Assembly (NCBI GenBank): GCA_017427775.1
Contig: JAFRSD010000017.1
Coordinates: 86,723-150,722 of the forward strand
DNA from: Lachnospiraceae bacterium
Lineage (GTDB): Bacteria > Bacillota > Clostridia > Lachnospirales > Lachnospiraceae
Reading direction: 5' to 3'
DNA: 64,000 nt
Shown: one piece after another, positions 35,367 to 45,387 of the stretch
Layout of the letters: each line of letters opens with the position of its first letter
How positions within the stretch are numbered: position 1 is the first letter of the stretch
The notes under the pieces: model-generated
The model's input: only the letters and a program-made list of their open reading frames with translations
Database searches by the model: none
What the model was told of the DNA's origin: nothing
Made by a program: the position numbers and the translations under genes

Positions 35367-37616
35367 TCAGTCGTTCTTCTTTCGCTTCTTATTCCACCAA
35401 TGCGTATGCGCTTCCACATAGGCCTCAAGCTCCGCGCTCTTCGCGGCGAGGGCCTCCTCTGCCTGAAGCACGCGCTTCATAGCCTCATCATACCCCGTCC
35501 TGTACTCGTCACGCTGCCGTTCGAGTTCGTTCGATGCTTTCACCTGCTCATCGTAGGCATTGTGATACTCGTCACGCTGCCGTCCGAGTTCCCCGTATGC
35601 CGCAACCTCTTTATCATAGGCGTCACGGTATTCGTCGCGTTGACGTCCGAGTTCGTTTGCTGCCTTCACCTGTTCGTCGTATGCCCGATGGTATTCATCA
35701 CGCTGACGATTCAGTTCCTGCACTGCTTCCGCCTGACGGTCGTAAGCCTCATGGTATTCGTCACGCTGCCGTTCAAGCTCGTTTACGGCCTTCACCTGCC
35801 GGTCATACGCATCACGATATTCGTCACGTTCGCTTTCGATTTTCCGGTAGGCAACGGACTGGGTGTCGTACGCGCCGCGGTATTCTTCCAGGTCGCCGGA
35901 AAGCCTTCGAAGCTCCTTCCCCGCCGCGATCATTTCCTCAAGACTTAATGGCGACTCAGGAATATCACTGTTTCTAAACTCTTCAAGTTTATTGTTCTTA
36001 CCGGATACATACTCCTGGAACCGTAATTCCATCGTGAAGAACCGGTCGCGAAGATCTTCGTCCATTCCGAATTCCCGATAGATCCGGTCTCGGTCCGCAG
36101 ACGAAAAAGCAGCCATGCGAGGGTTCACGAGCAATGCCCGGTAGATCAAAAACGTTAGCGGTACGGCAAATGGAAATACCCATTCGTAATCCGTAATCCG
36201 GTAGGTTCCGTCTTCTTCGATGAACACGTTATCATAATTTAGGTCAAGGTCCGTTACCTTAAGGGCGGTAAGCCCATCCGGCAGTTCCTGTTCCCCGAAC
36301 AGTTTCTCAAACCCGGCGCTTTTTGTAAAAGGCATCGTTCCGTACGCCTTTTGAAGCGCATCGTAAAACTGCTTTAAAAGTGCAAGAAAACGCTCCACAC
36401 TGTCCGTTTTCGACAGCCGGTCATTCAACGTATCGCTTTCCAGGTATTCAAATTCAACCGAACCGTCTTCTGAAAGTTTGCAGGGCGCAAGGCTCACGCC
36501 GCATCCTTCGGGGATGCGCGCCTTAATATCTTGATAAGATTCCGTCATCTTAAGAAGGTGTCCGCATGCATCCTTCGTAGCGGGAACTTTTCTTACAGAG
36601 TAAGCACCGTCGTTCTTACAGATGATTGTGGCCTGACGGTATTCCGGTTTCCGTTCGGTCGACATCTTCGCATAGATCACGGACGCATTCCGCATAGTTC
36701 CTTTTGCGAAAAGCCTTACCAAAAACGAATTGGCGAATTCCGTTATCAATCCCGCATTCATCAGCGTATCCGCTGCCCGCTGCTCGTTAAAAAGCGTGAC
36801 ACGGTCGGCATCGAAATTCTGCCAGTTCCGGTTCCATTCTCCCTGCCCCGGAAGAAACGCATCGGAGTAGATCCGAAGCGGGAATTTGTAATCCGGATAC
36901 GGATAATAAAACTCGCTCTCATAGCCGCATGCATCCGCAAGGCTTTGCAGCTCCGCGCGGCTGAAAGTCTTCGGACCGTCTGCGTGGGGATAGCCCTCGA
37001 TGCTTTCAAAAAAGCGTCCCGTATGGTCTTCCCTGCAGCCTGCAAGGTATTTCAATCCAAGTTTGTTCTCAATCGCGACAAGCACCTCGCCGTCGCTTTT
37101 CAAAACCTTTTTGACAGACGTGAGTACTGCCTCATACGGATCCTTGCAATCGGAAAACACTGCTGCGTATTCAAGCACACCGATCAGAAGCACATAGTCA
37201 AACCGCTCTTCAAGATTTGAAAGCACTTCTTCCATCGCCCCGACGATGATCTCAAGCCGGTCGCTGTCGGAATGTCTTGTTGCGTTGATGCGGCTCCTTC
37301 TTAACGACAGATCCACGGCGCAGACGTCAAGTCCTGCCGAAAGAAGCGCTCCGGTCACCGCTCCGCAGCCCGATCCGAGTTCCAGCACTTTCGCGCCTTT
37401 TCGGAACGGATACCAGTTAACGATATTCTCGCGGATCGGCGACAAATGATACAGAACCGGCCAGCTTCCTCTATCCGCAATGATATCGTTATAATCCTTC
37501 TGTGGGTTTTCGACAATCGAAAGAAGTTCATTCTCCGTGGCATCGCCGTCCGAATAACGGTCTTCCCCGTTATACCAATTCAGGTTCAGGCGAACCTTGC
37601 CAATCATTTCCTGCAT
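35367..37616 (-). CDS. Methyltransferase-kinase-coiled-coil protein, WbdD-like chain terminator
   Basis: A 749-residue protein in three parts. Residues 45-260 are a class I methyltransferase (VLELGSGCGAVTGALL at 77-92, then CAVDLS). Residues 320-500 are a kinase-like fold: SVRKV with a candidate ATP-binding K343, the catalytic loop TDLDLNYDNVFI (D456/D458 and N463) and a metal-binding TDYEW (D476). Residues 575-721 are seven 21-residue coiled-coil repeats of the form RDEYxxAYDxQVKAxxEL, ending in a basic, Trp-rich tail WWNKKRKKND. E. coli O9a WbdD has this same order: it caps the growing glycan with methyl phosphate and its coiled coil sets the chain length. The adjacent Wzt/Wzm-like genes support that role. 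Confidence 0.8.
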   Translation of the reverse strand: MQEMIGKVRLNLNWYNGEDRYSDGDATENELLSIVENPQKDYNDIIADRGSWPVLYHLSPIRENIVNWYPFRKGAKVLELGSGCGAVTGALLSAGLDVCAVDLSLRRSRINATRHSDSDRLEIIVGAMEEVLSNLEERFDYVLLIGVLEYAAVFSDCKDPYEAVLTSVKKVLKSDGEVLVAIENKLGLKYLAGCREDHTGRFFESIEGYPHADGPKTFSRAELQSLADACGYESEFYYPYPDYKFPLRIYSDAFLPGQGEWNRNWQNFDADRVTLFNEQRAADTLMNAGLITEFANSFLVRLFAKGTMRNASVIYAKMSTERKPEYRQATIICKNDGAYSVRKVPATKDACGHLLKMTESYQDIKARIPEGCGVSLAPCKLSEDGSVEFEYLESDTLNDRLSKTDSVERFLALLKQFYDALQKAYGTMPFTKSAGFEKLFGEQELPDGLTALKVTDLDLNYDNVFIEEDGTYRITDYEWVFPFAVPLTFLIYRALLVNPRMAAFSSADRDRIYREFGMDEDLRDRFFTMELRFQEYVSGKNNKLEEFRNSDIPESPLSLEEMIAAGKELRRLSGDLEEYRGAYDTQSVAYRKIESERDEYRDAYDRQVKAVNELERQRDEYHEAYDRQAEAVQELNRQRDEYHRAYDEQVKAANELGRQRDEYRDAYDKEVAAYGELGRQRDEYHNAYDEQVKASNELERQRDEYRTGYDEAMKRVLQAEEALAAKSAELEAYVEAHTHWWNKKRKKND
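35454..35894 (-). repeat. Seven tandem 63-bp coding repeats (21-aa coiled-coil units)
   Basis: The DNA for residues 575-721 of the WbdD-like protein consists of seven in-frame 63-bp units with no spacers. The first (DLEEYRGAYDTQSVAYRKIES) and last are degenerate and the middle five are close copies. A unit is exactly three heptads, so copy number can change without loss of coiled-coil register. Confidence 0.9.
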
Positions 37617-37627
37617 GAAAATACCCC

Positions 37628-38917
37628 TTATTTCACACCTTCATATTGAATCCTGGATTCCACGTCATATACCCCGATCGTGTTATAATCCGAAAGGACC
37701 TGAATGTGACAGATATCGTAAAGCCTGTGGTGCACAGCCAGTTCCTCTCCCGCATAGCTCGTAACCCCAAGCGAAAGAAAATACTGACCGCCCTGCAAAA
37801 GCATCCGCTGTTTGAATTTTACAACACCGGTCATGCCGTCATGCGTCTTCTCAAGCGTCTGTCCCTCTAACATCGTATTGGTTCCGCAAAGTTCCGTCCC
37901 CTTCGGATCTTTGATGGTAAATGCGAAGATCGGATCCTGAACGGCCCGATTCATCCGGAACCGCACGGCGATCGTATACTCATCACCCTTCATCAGCATG
38001 CTGGAGATTTCTCCGTCCTTGTTGATGATCCCGAAGTCTTCGATGATGATGCTCTGGTCGCCGTATTCCACATAATTCGGATTCTGCAGAACCGACTCCT
38101 TCCAGAGTGCTCCGGAATGCACCGGTTCCTCAATCTTCGTTTCTTCCTCTTTGGCCTGTTTCAGGCCGTTATCCTCATCGTACTGGTTGACGAGAATCTT
38201 TCGGTATATGTCAACCGTTTCCTTGCAGTCTCCGACCGCGATCTGCTTCCCGTGATGTAACAGCATGCACCGGTTGCAGTACTTGATCACGCTGCCGAGA
38301 TCGTGCGAAACGAACAGGATTGTCTTTCCCTGCTCGCGGAATTCGTCGAATTTGCGGTAGCATTTCGTCTGGAAGAAGATGTCGCCGACACTTAACGCCT
38401 CGTCGATAATCAGAATGTCCGGGGATACGTTGATTGCTACGGCAAATGCCAGACGCGCGAACATACCGCTCGAATAAATCTTCACGGGCATATTGATGAA
38501 ATCCCCGATTTCCGCAAATTCCGCGATCATCGGGATGCGGGATTTCATCTCTTCCTCGGAAAATCCCATGATCTTTCCGTTTAAGATGATGTTTTCGATT
38601 CCGGTATAGTCGCCGTTAAATCCGGCCCCGAGCTCCAATAAAGCGCTGATCTTTCCGTCCGTGGTAACCGTCCCGCCCGTAGGCTGCAGCACGCCGGTGA
38701 TGATCTTTAGAAGCGTTGACTTGCCGGAACCGTTCGTTCCGATGATTCCGAAGCATTCCCCTTTGCGGACCTGAAAGCTGACATCATCGAGCGCCGTAAA
38801 ACGGCCGTGAAGGTTCTTCTGGCGGAAAGAGATTGCTTCCCGGAAGCGGTCTATCTCCCGTTCGTATGTGTTGTAAACTTTACTGATATGTTGTACATCG
38901 ACAACTACATTATCCAT
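37628..38917 (-). CDS. wzt: Polysaccharide ABC exporter ATPase with C-terminal Wzt-type domain
   Basis: A 429-residue ATPase of the Wzt/TagH group. Walker A is GTNGSGKSTLL, the signature YSSGMFARLAFAVA, Walker B ILIIDEALSVGD, with the H-loop FVSHDLG; GKISALLELGAGFN is the group-specific block. Residues from about 270 form a beta-sandwich like the carbohydrate-binding domain of Wzt O8/O9a: SIIIEDFGIINKDGEIS, KGDEYTIAVRFRMN, FAFTIKDPKG, LGVTSYAGEE and YDICHIQVLSDY. In those systems this domain recognises the finished, capped chain end, which fits the adjacent WbdD-like gene. The ATG at 38917 has only a weak ribosome binding site. Confidence 0.9.
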   Translation of the reverse strand: MDNVVVDVQHISKVYNTYEREIDRFREAISFRQKNLHGRFTALDDVSFQVRKGECFGIIGTNGSGKSTLLKIITGVLQPTGGTVTTDGKISALLELGAGFNGDYTGIENIILNGKIMGFSEEEMKSRIPMIAEFAEIGDFINMPVKIYSSGMFARLAFAVAINVSPDILIIDEALSVGDIFFQTKCYRKFDEFREQGKTILFVSHDLGSVIKYCNRCMLLHHGKQIAVGDCKETVDIYRKILVNQYDEDNGLKQAKEEETKIEEPVHSGALWKESVLQNPNYVEYGDQSIIIEDFGIINKDGEISSMLMKGDEYTIAVRFRMNRAVQDPIFAFTIKDPKGTELCGTNTMLEGQTLEKTHDGMTGVVKFKQRMLLQGGQYFLSLGVTSYAGEELAVHHRLYDICHIQVLSDYNTIGVYDVESRIQYEGVK

Positions 38918-38980
38918 TCCGTTTCGTATGATCCGCCGCAAGGATGCGGAGAATCTTCCTTTCCCGATAAACGCTTTCCG

Positions 38981-39763
38981 TTAAAGAATATCCGCAAAAT
39001 GTACACGAAGTCTTGAAAAGAGCTTCTTCGATAAGAATGCGGAAAGGAGGGCAAATGCCCAGAAATAAGCCGTCATGAGGGGACTTTCGAAGAACCACTT
39101 ACCGTTCATGAATGACTGGCGGTATCCGTCAATCAGATAATAGAGCGGATTCAGTTTGAAAACCCATGAGATTCCCTTCGGCATCATGGAAATGTCCCAC
39201 ATGACCGGACATGCCCACATTAACACCATGAGAAGAATCTCAAGAATCTGGGAGAAATCCCGGAAGAAGGGGATCAGCGCGCAGTTCAGCCTTGCAAATG
39301 CGTGCGCAACGAAGAACGTGCACAGCATATAATAGGGAATCTGCAGCATCGTCCAGCACAGAGGGAGTCCCCACAGCAAATACAGAAACAGCACGAACAT
39401 GACAAAGAAGACGTGCACAATTCCGGATGAGATGACCTTGACCATCGGGAGAATATCTATCTCGAACTTGACCTTCTTAACAAGATACGAGTATTCGAGT
39501 AAAGCGTTTCCTCCCGACATTACCGCATCGGAGAAGAAAAACCAGCAGATCATTCCCGGCAGAAGCCAAAACGCATACGGATAGATATTATCCACCGGAG
39601 CCGCACGTGCAATGATCGTAAAAACGAAGATATATACGCAAGCCTGAACGACCGGTTTGGCAAATGCCCACAGGATTCCCAGCTGGGAACTGGCGTATTT
39701 GCTCTTAAAGTCGTTTTGCGACAGCGAAATCAATAAAGGAATACGACTTAAAAAAGCCTTCAT
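38981..39763 (-). CDS. wzm: Polysaccharide ABC exporter permease
   Basis: A 260-residue permease of the ABC-2 polysaccharide-export type with six hydrophobic helices. The opening ISLSQNDFKSKYASSQLGILWAFAKPVVQACVYIFVFTII is the family signature, followed by YAFWLLPGMICWFFFSDAVMSGGNALLEYSYLVKKVKFEIDILP and the late LNPLYYLIDGYRQS. It pairs with the downstream Wzt-like ATPase. GAGGTG lies nine bases before the chosen ATG; the longer frame is unsupported. First gene of the leftward glycan operon. The 170 bases upstream are A/T-rich without a clear consensus promoter. Confidence 0.92.
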   Translation of the reverse strand: MKAFLSRIPLLISLSQNDFKSKYASSQLGILWAFAKPVVQACVYIFVFTIIARAAPVDNIYPYAFWLLPGMICWFFFSDAVMSGGNALLEYSYLVKKVKFEIDILPMVKVISSGIVHVFFVMFVLFLYLLWGLPLCWTMLQIPYYMLCTFFVAHAFARLNCALIPFFRDFSQILEILLMVLMWACPVMWDISMMPKGISWVFKLNPLYYLIDGYRQSFMNGKWFFESPLMTAYFWAFALLSAFLSKKLFSRLRVHFADIL

Positions 39764-39934
39764 CCGAACTAACACCTCAAACTTCTTATTCCTTTTCTGC
39801 GCGCAAGGCCCGAAAAATAAGACCGAAAGGCGATTCGTGCGCATACTCATACATAGTAAATGTTATCACATCCGCTCCTGATTGTCTACTATAGAAAAAA
39901 AGAGGTATCCTCCGCGCATCTGCCGCAGAGCAAT

Positions 39935-39964
39935 AAAAAAGGCCCCGCAAAATGCGGAGCCTTT
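39935..39964 (-). terminator. Terminator after the isomerase gene
   Basis: AAAGGCTCCGCA and TGCGGGGCCTTT form a stem with one mismatch. On the reverse strand it is followed by TTTTTTATT. Confidence 0.9.
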
Positions 39965-39982
39965 AATGAATCTGTCAACAGA

Positions 39983-41464
<1,482 letters not shown>

Positions 41465-41522
41465 CACGTAATACCATACCTTTCTTGTATATAGTTTTTG
41501 GGGATACACCCATACTGCTCTC

Positions 41523-41551
41523 ATTATACAGTTTTCAAGTCTTTATGTCAA
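41523..41551 (-). promoter_or_regulatory. Consensus sigma-A promoter of the isomerase gene
   Basis: Reverse-strand TTGACA (41546-41551), exactly 17 nt, then TATAAT (41523-41528): every base fits consensus. No operator-like dyad was seen over it, suggesting strong, largely constitutive expression. Confidence 0.9.
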
Positions 41552-41580
41552 CTTAAAGGACTGTGAAAAGATGGTGTCCG

Positions 41581-41616
41581 AAGGGGGTCTTTGAGATTGC
41601 ACATCCCCCCTTTTTT
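41581..41616 (+). terminator. Rightward terminator-like hairpin in an intergenic gap
   Basis: AAGGGGG (41581-41587) pairs with CCCCCTT (41606-41612) across a loop of about 18 nt, and the run TTTTTT (41611-41616) follows on the forward strand. No rightward gene precedes it, so it would stop only antisense transcription. The rest of the 120-base gap holds the isomerase promoter. Confidence 0.4.
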
Positions 41617-41651
41617 ACATGTCCCATCCGACACGAAAAAGGCTTTCCGTC

Positions 41652-43571
41652 TTACTGGTTCTTTCTCTTCTGAAGCTCGGCTTCAGCTTCTTCTTCGCTG
41701 TTAAAATAGTATCCGTCATAGCCGGTTCCGACCATGCCGAGCTCACCGTCCTGCTTGATGCATACGTCATATGCCTTGCAAAGAACGCAGATTGATTTCA
41801 GGGCATCGCCTTCACCCGTGCGGATAGCATATTCCACAATGGCAATCTGCCAGAACTCATTCCGTGCACTTCCGTATTCATCGGTTGTCGCAAAAAGTTC
41901 CTTATTCTGGTATTTCACGTCATTTATGGCGAGGATTTCTCCGCCGGCATCAACCCCTCCCGGCAAGTAAGCCGACCCGACGCTCTTATTAAACTCCTCT
42001 TTCAGCCCGAAGAATTTCTCCGGGTCATAATTAAGGCCTTCTTCAAGCGTAGCAAGGACATGCGGGGCATTTGCCGGAATCGTATACTCCATCGTCATCT
42101 TATCTTCGTCATAGGTATATCCGGCTTCTTTCAGTGCCTTCTCGTTGGAGTAATAGATTCTTGCCGTTACGGTAACGGTATCGCCGATGTTCAGACCGCT
42201 CGTTCTGCTGAGGCTGTACTGAACGTTATCCTGAACGATCTGCGGCATCTCGGAAGAGTCGGCCTTCATGGAAAGGGACGGAGCATAGCCGTCATAGGTA
42301 AACTTAAGACCTGCAAACAGATCAAGCATTTCGAGTTCCTTCAGACCGGAAACCGTAACAACCTTCTTCAGGTCTTCCTCGGCAACGGTATAGTATTTGC
42401 CGTCGCGGATCAGATAGCCTTTGCCGAGGTCGCCGTAAGGATCTGCGACAAATGTGATCGTGTCTCCGTTCTTCTTGGCATCATAATAATCCGTATCAAC
42501 ATGGAGATAGAACAGATTCTTGATCTCCTCGCTGATATCATCAAAGCTGTATTTGATCTCGGCGCTGCCGTCGTATCCCTCAAATGTGCATACCAGTTTT
42601 TCAAACGGAACAACCTTCGTGCATTCCGCGAAATCACCTTCGACGAAGGTATATTCAAAGGTCGTATTGGTCAGGTTGACATGCGCCTTCTTGAGATCAT
42701 CCTCGTCATACTTTACGGTAATTTTGATCGTATCGCCGACGCTGTAAGAGCCGTTCTTCTCATCATCCTCAATCGTGAATTTCAGCTTCTTTAATTCGTC
42801 CTTGGCTTCATCGATCTTGTCCTCATTCGAAAGCGTCTTCCATGCCTTTGTTCCGCTGAAATACTCGCTGGAAACCTTCTTCAGATAGCTTCGGATGCCT
42901 TCCGGATAAGTCTCTTCGTCGTTTTTGGTCATATCATAGAGATAAGACCAAAGCCCGGGGTACTCCTCTTCTTCGGCATTAATGATACTGTTCATCGACT
43001 TCTCATTTGCCACAAGAACCGCGATCTGTCCGTGTCCGTCCGGACCGTAGCCGATGACTTTAACAAGCTTCGAAGCGTCAATCGTCTCTTTGCGTAAACC
43101 GAGAATGACAAGAATCGCAACAACGATACCGATCACGGCAACCGCTGCCGCGGCAAGACCGATGATCAGTCCCTTCTTAGATTTCTTCGGCGGATTCGAC
43201 GGTGCGGCAGGTGCCTGATAAGGCGCATAAGGCTGCTCCGGCACCTGGCTAAACGCCGGTACATCGGGAACCGCATCCGGGATCACAGGTGCAACGGTTT
43301 CCTCTGCCGTTGCCACTGTATTAGCAACAGTTTCTTCTGCTGCAGTCTCAGCATTAACAACTGCCGCTTCCACTGCGGCAGCTTCCGTAACGGCTGTCTC
43401 GGCCGCTGCCTGAACTTCCTCCACGGCAGGTGCTGCTTCCTCTGCAACGGCTTCCGCTGCTTCCTCAACCATTTCCGGCACGGCGATGAGGGGCTCCTGT
43501 TTCGCTCCGCAGCTGAGACAGAACTTCATATCGTCTTCCAGTGTTGCTCCGCACTGATTACAAAACTTCAT
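41652..43571 (-). CDS. Zinc-ribbon single-pass membrane protein
   Basis: A 639-residue protein beginning with a double-CxxC zinc ribbon (FCNQCGATLEDDMKFCLSCGAK). A long low-complexity Ala/Glu/Val segment (residues 30-120) and a Pro-rich stretch follow, then a membrane helix (GLIIGLAAAAVAVIGIVVAILVILGL) and an outer domain of about 440 residues with repeated Ig-like beta modules (VGDTIKITVKYDEDDLKKAHV, IGDTVTVTARIYYSNEKALKEAGY). The ribbon and linker are therefore cytoplasmic. This architecture is common in Lachnospiraceae; its function is not known. The start at ATG 43571 is fixed by GGAGGTTTATT and the zinc ribbon. Confidence 0.85.
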   Translation of the reverse strand: MKFCNQCGATLEDDMKFCLSCGAKQEPLIAVPEMVEEAAEAVAEEAAPAVEEVQAAAETAVTEAAAVEAAVVNAETAAEETVANTVATAEETVAPVIPDAVPDVPAFSQVPEQPYAPYQAPAAPSNPPKKSKKGLIIGLAAAAVAVIGIVVAILVILGLRKETIDASKLVKVIGYGPDGHGQIAVLVANEKSMNSIINAEEEEYPGLWSYLYDMTKNDEETYPEGIRSYLKKVSSEYFSGTKAWKTLSNEDKIDEAKDELKKLKFTIEDDEKNGSYSVGDTIKITVKYDEDDLKKAHVNLTNTTFEYTFVEGDFAECTKVVPFEKLVCTFEGYDGSAEIKYSFDDISEEIKNLFYLHVDTDYYDAKKNGDTITFVADPYGDLGKGYLIRDGKYYTVAEEDLKKVVTVSGLKELEMLDLFAGLKFTYDGYAPSLSMKADSSEMPQIVQDNVQYSLSRTSGLNIGDTVTVTARIYYSNEKALKEAGYTYDEDKMTMEYTIPANAPHVLATLEEGLNYDPEKFFGLKEEFNKSVGSAYLPGGVDAGGEILAINDVKYQNKELFATTDEYGSARNEFWQIAIVEYAIRTGEGDALKSICVLCKAYDVCIKQDGELGMVGTGYDGYYFNSEEEAEAELQKRKNQ

Positions 43572-43581
43572 AATAAACCTC

Positions 43582-43645
43582 CGTTTCCGGTCCCTTAAGG
43601 ACCGTTTCAGTCTGTCACCCTGCGTGCACCGATGCCCGCAGGACT
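43582..43645 (-). promoter_or_regulatory. Structured 5' leader of the zinc-ribbon gene
   Basis: The transcribed leader can fold into two hairpins: CCTGCG with CGCAGG, and CGGTCC with GGACCG, the second ending close to the ribosome binding site. No known riboswitch class was recognised. Confidence 0.4.
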
Positions 43646-43650
43646 TTACA

Positions 43651-43708
43651 ATTATAGATGAAAGCCCGAATCGTGTCAATTGCAAATACGCCGCGGATGC
43701 GCTATGAT
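43651..43708. promoter_or_regulatory. Back-to-back promoters for the zinc-ribbon and dgt genes
   Basis: Leftward: TTGACA (43674-43679), 17 nt, TATAAT (43651-43656), full consensus. Rightward: TTGCAA (43680-43685), 17 nt, TATGAT (43703-43708). The two -35 boxes abut, so one regulator or one polymerase could affect both genes. Confidence 0.8.
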
Positions 43709-43767
43709 AAGGACGGAAAGTGCTTTTTCGTATGACATTTTCCGGAAAATGACAGGGAGGGATCTAC

Positions 43768-44976
43768 ATGAACGTACAATACCGCAACATGGACGAGAAT
43801 CTGGTGCAGCGGATCCGCGATGACAGGGCTAAGGGCTTTAAAAATCCTTACGCGGCAGCCGACGAAGACTGCGTTCGACGAGACGGCAGCCATGACCGTG
43901 CGAATCTGTGGCGTCCCGCTTACCTTCGTGACGTTGAAAAGATCCTTTACCTCCCATATTACAACCGCTACGCCGACAAAACGCAGGTGTTCTCCTTTTA
44001 CATGAACGACGACATTACAAGACGGGCACTGCACGTGCAGCTTGTCTCGAGGATTGCCCGTAACATCGGTTCCCTGCTCGGTCTCAATCTCGATCTGATC
44101 GAAGCGATCTCTCTCGGGCATGATATCGGCCATACTCCGTTCGGACATGCCGGCGAAAAATGCCTGAGTAATATCTTTCATAAGCACACCGGCCTCTACT
44201 TTAACCATAATGTCCAGAGCGCCCGCGCTCTCGATGTACTTTTCCGCCGGAATATCAGCCTGCAGACGCTCGACGGTGTGCTCAGCCACAACGGAGAGTT
44301 CGAGCAGCAGAAGTATCAGCCCACCGGAAACCGGGATTTCAGCGTGTATGACGCCGATGTACGGCGCTGCTATGAAGTTTCGGACGGCGGAAAGTTCCTT
44401 GTTCCCGCCACACTCGAAGGCTGTGTGATGCGGATCAGCGATATCATCGCTTATCTCGGAAAGGACCGCCAGGACGCCGTGACCGCCGGTATTCTTCCCG
44501 CCGACTACCGGTTTGAATCCAACTATCTCGGCCCGCATAATGCCGCGATGATCAACAACCTGATCGTTGATATCGTCGAGCAGAGCTACGGGAAGGATTA
44601 TATCGCGATGAGCCCCGACATTTTCGAAGGTCTTAAGGAAGCCAAGAAAGAAAACTATGAAGTTATCTATCTGAACGACACGGTCAAGAAAACCTATGAC
44701 GAACAGGTTGCGCCGATGTTTGCGGAAGTATATGAGCGGCTTCGTGAGGATCTTCTGAAGGGCGACGAGTCCTCGCCGGTCTTCACGCACCACATCGATT
44801 TCATAAATAAAAACCGGGCGCTTTACAACGCGCCCGGAGAATATCTCTCGGAAGATCCCGATTATATTGTCTGCGATTATATCGCGAGCATGACCGATGA
44901 CTATTTCCTCGAACTGTATAATTATCTGTTCAAGGAAAAAGGCCACTCCATCCGCTTCCGTTCCTATTTCGACTAA
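43768..44976 (+). CDS. dgt: dGTP triphosphohydrolase-like HD protein
   Basis: A 402-residue deoxynucleoside triphosphate triphosphohydrolase, releasing triphosphate from dNTPs. The HD metal site is visible as LHVQLVSRIARNIG and EAISLGHDIGHTPFGHAGE, with a preceding YNRYADKTQVFSF block typical of the family and a later ISDIIAYLGKDRQD giving the final metal-binding Asp. The C-terminal part (YIASMTDDYFLELYNYLF) matches full-length Dgt. GGGAGG precedes the ATG. The gene ends four bases inside the convergent hypothetical gene, with no terminator between. Confidence 0.92.
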   Translation: MNVQYRNMDENLVQRIRDDRAKGFKNPYAAADEDCVRRDGSHDRANLWRPAYLRDVEKILYLPYYNRYADKTQVFSFYMNDDITRRALHVQLVSRIARNIGSLLGLNLDLIEAISLGHDIGHTPFGHAGEKCLSNIFHKHTGLYFNHNVQSARALDVLFRRNISLQTLDGVLSHNGEFEQQKYQPTGNRDFSVYDADVRRCYEVSDGGKFLVPATLEGCVMRISDIIAYLGKDRQDAVTAGILPADYRFESNYLGPHNAAMINNLIVDIVEQSYGKDYIAMSPDIFEGLKEAKKENYEVIYLNDTVKKTYDEQVAPMFAEVYERLREDLLKGDESSPVFTHHIDFINKNRALYNAPGEYLSEDPDYIVCDYIASMTDDYFLELYNYLFKEKGHSIRFRSYFD

Positions 44977-45329
44977 CGGCAGCCGCAATCATACCCTTTC
45001 AGCAAATACTGCAGAATATATATCTGCTGCTTGTCCGCGTCGGCGGTTGCTTCGTCCTTGCGGATCTTCTCCAAGCCCCTAAGCGCCATCCAGCGGTCAC
45101 AGTCCGATATAGGCTCAACACCTTCCGGTACGGGTTCCATGGAGACAAATGCAAGGAGTCTCACCAGTACCGCAAGTACCGTCTCGCGGTCTTCGATCAC
45201 TGCCGTTTCGGAGATAAAGCAGCTCAGCTCCAAAATGTATTTCTTAATCTGTCCGACGGTATAGTCAACCCCCATCGCATTCACAAGGGGCATCTCGTCC
45301 TCACCCAGATTCTCGGGATAAAACTCCAC
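44973..45329 (-). CDS. Hypothetical protein (118 aa)
   Basis: Family not recognised. The product is acidic and mostly helical, with no signal peptide or membrane segment; the middle (GQIKKYILELSCFISETAVIEDRETVLAVLVRLLAF) is amphipathic and the end carries a GYDCGCR motif with two cysteines. The start is a GTG after GAGGTAGGAAC. Its 3' end overlaps the convergent dgt gene by four bases. It may be cotranscribed with ddh. Confidence 0.65.
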   Translation of the reverse strand: MEFYPENLGEDEMPLVNAMGVDYTVGQIKKYILELSCFISETAVIEDRETVLAVLVRLLAFVSMEPVPEGVEPISDCDRWMALRGLEKIRKDEATADADKQQIYILQYLLKGYDCGCR

Positions 45330-45387
45330 GTTCCTACCTCGTTTCCGTTCGTATCTTCACGATATCCGTTTGCCAAATCCTGCCCTC

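Noticed and set aside
35454..35894. Tandem repeats examined as a possible CRISPR array or minisatellite
   Set aside because: The units are contiguous 63-bp coding repeats with no spacers and remain in frame in a long gene; they encode a coiled coil.
43702..44988. A 428-codon reverse frame opposite dgt
   Set aside because: It covers the dgt promoter and gene antisense; the forward frame has the HD metal site.
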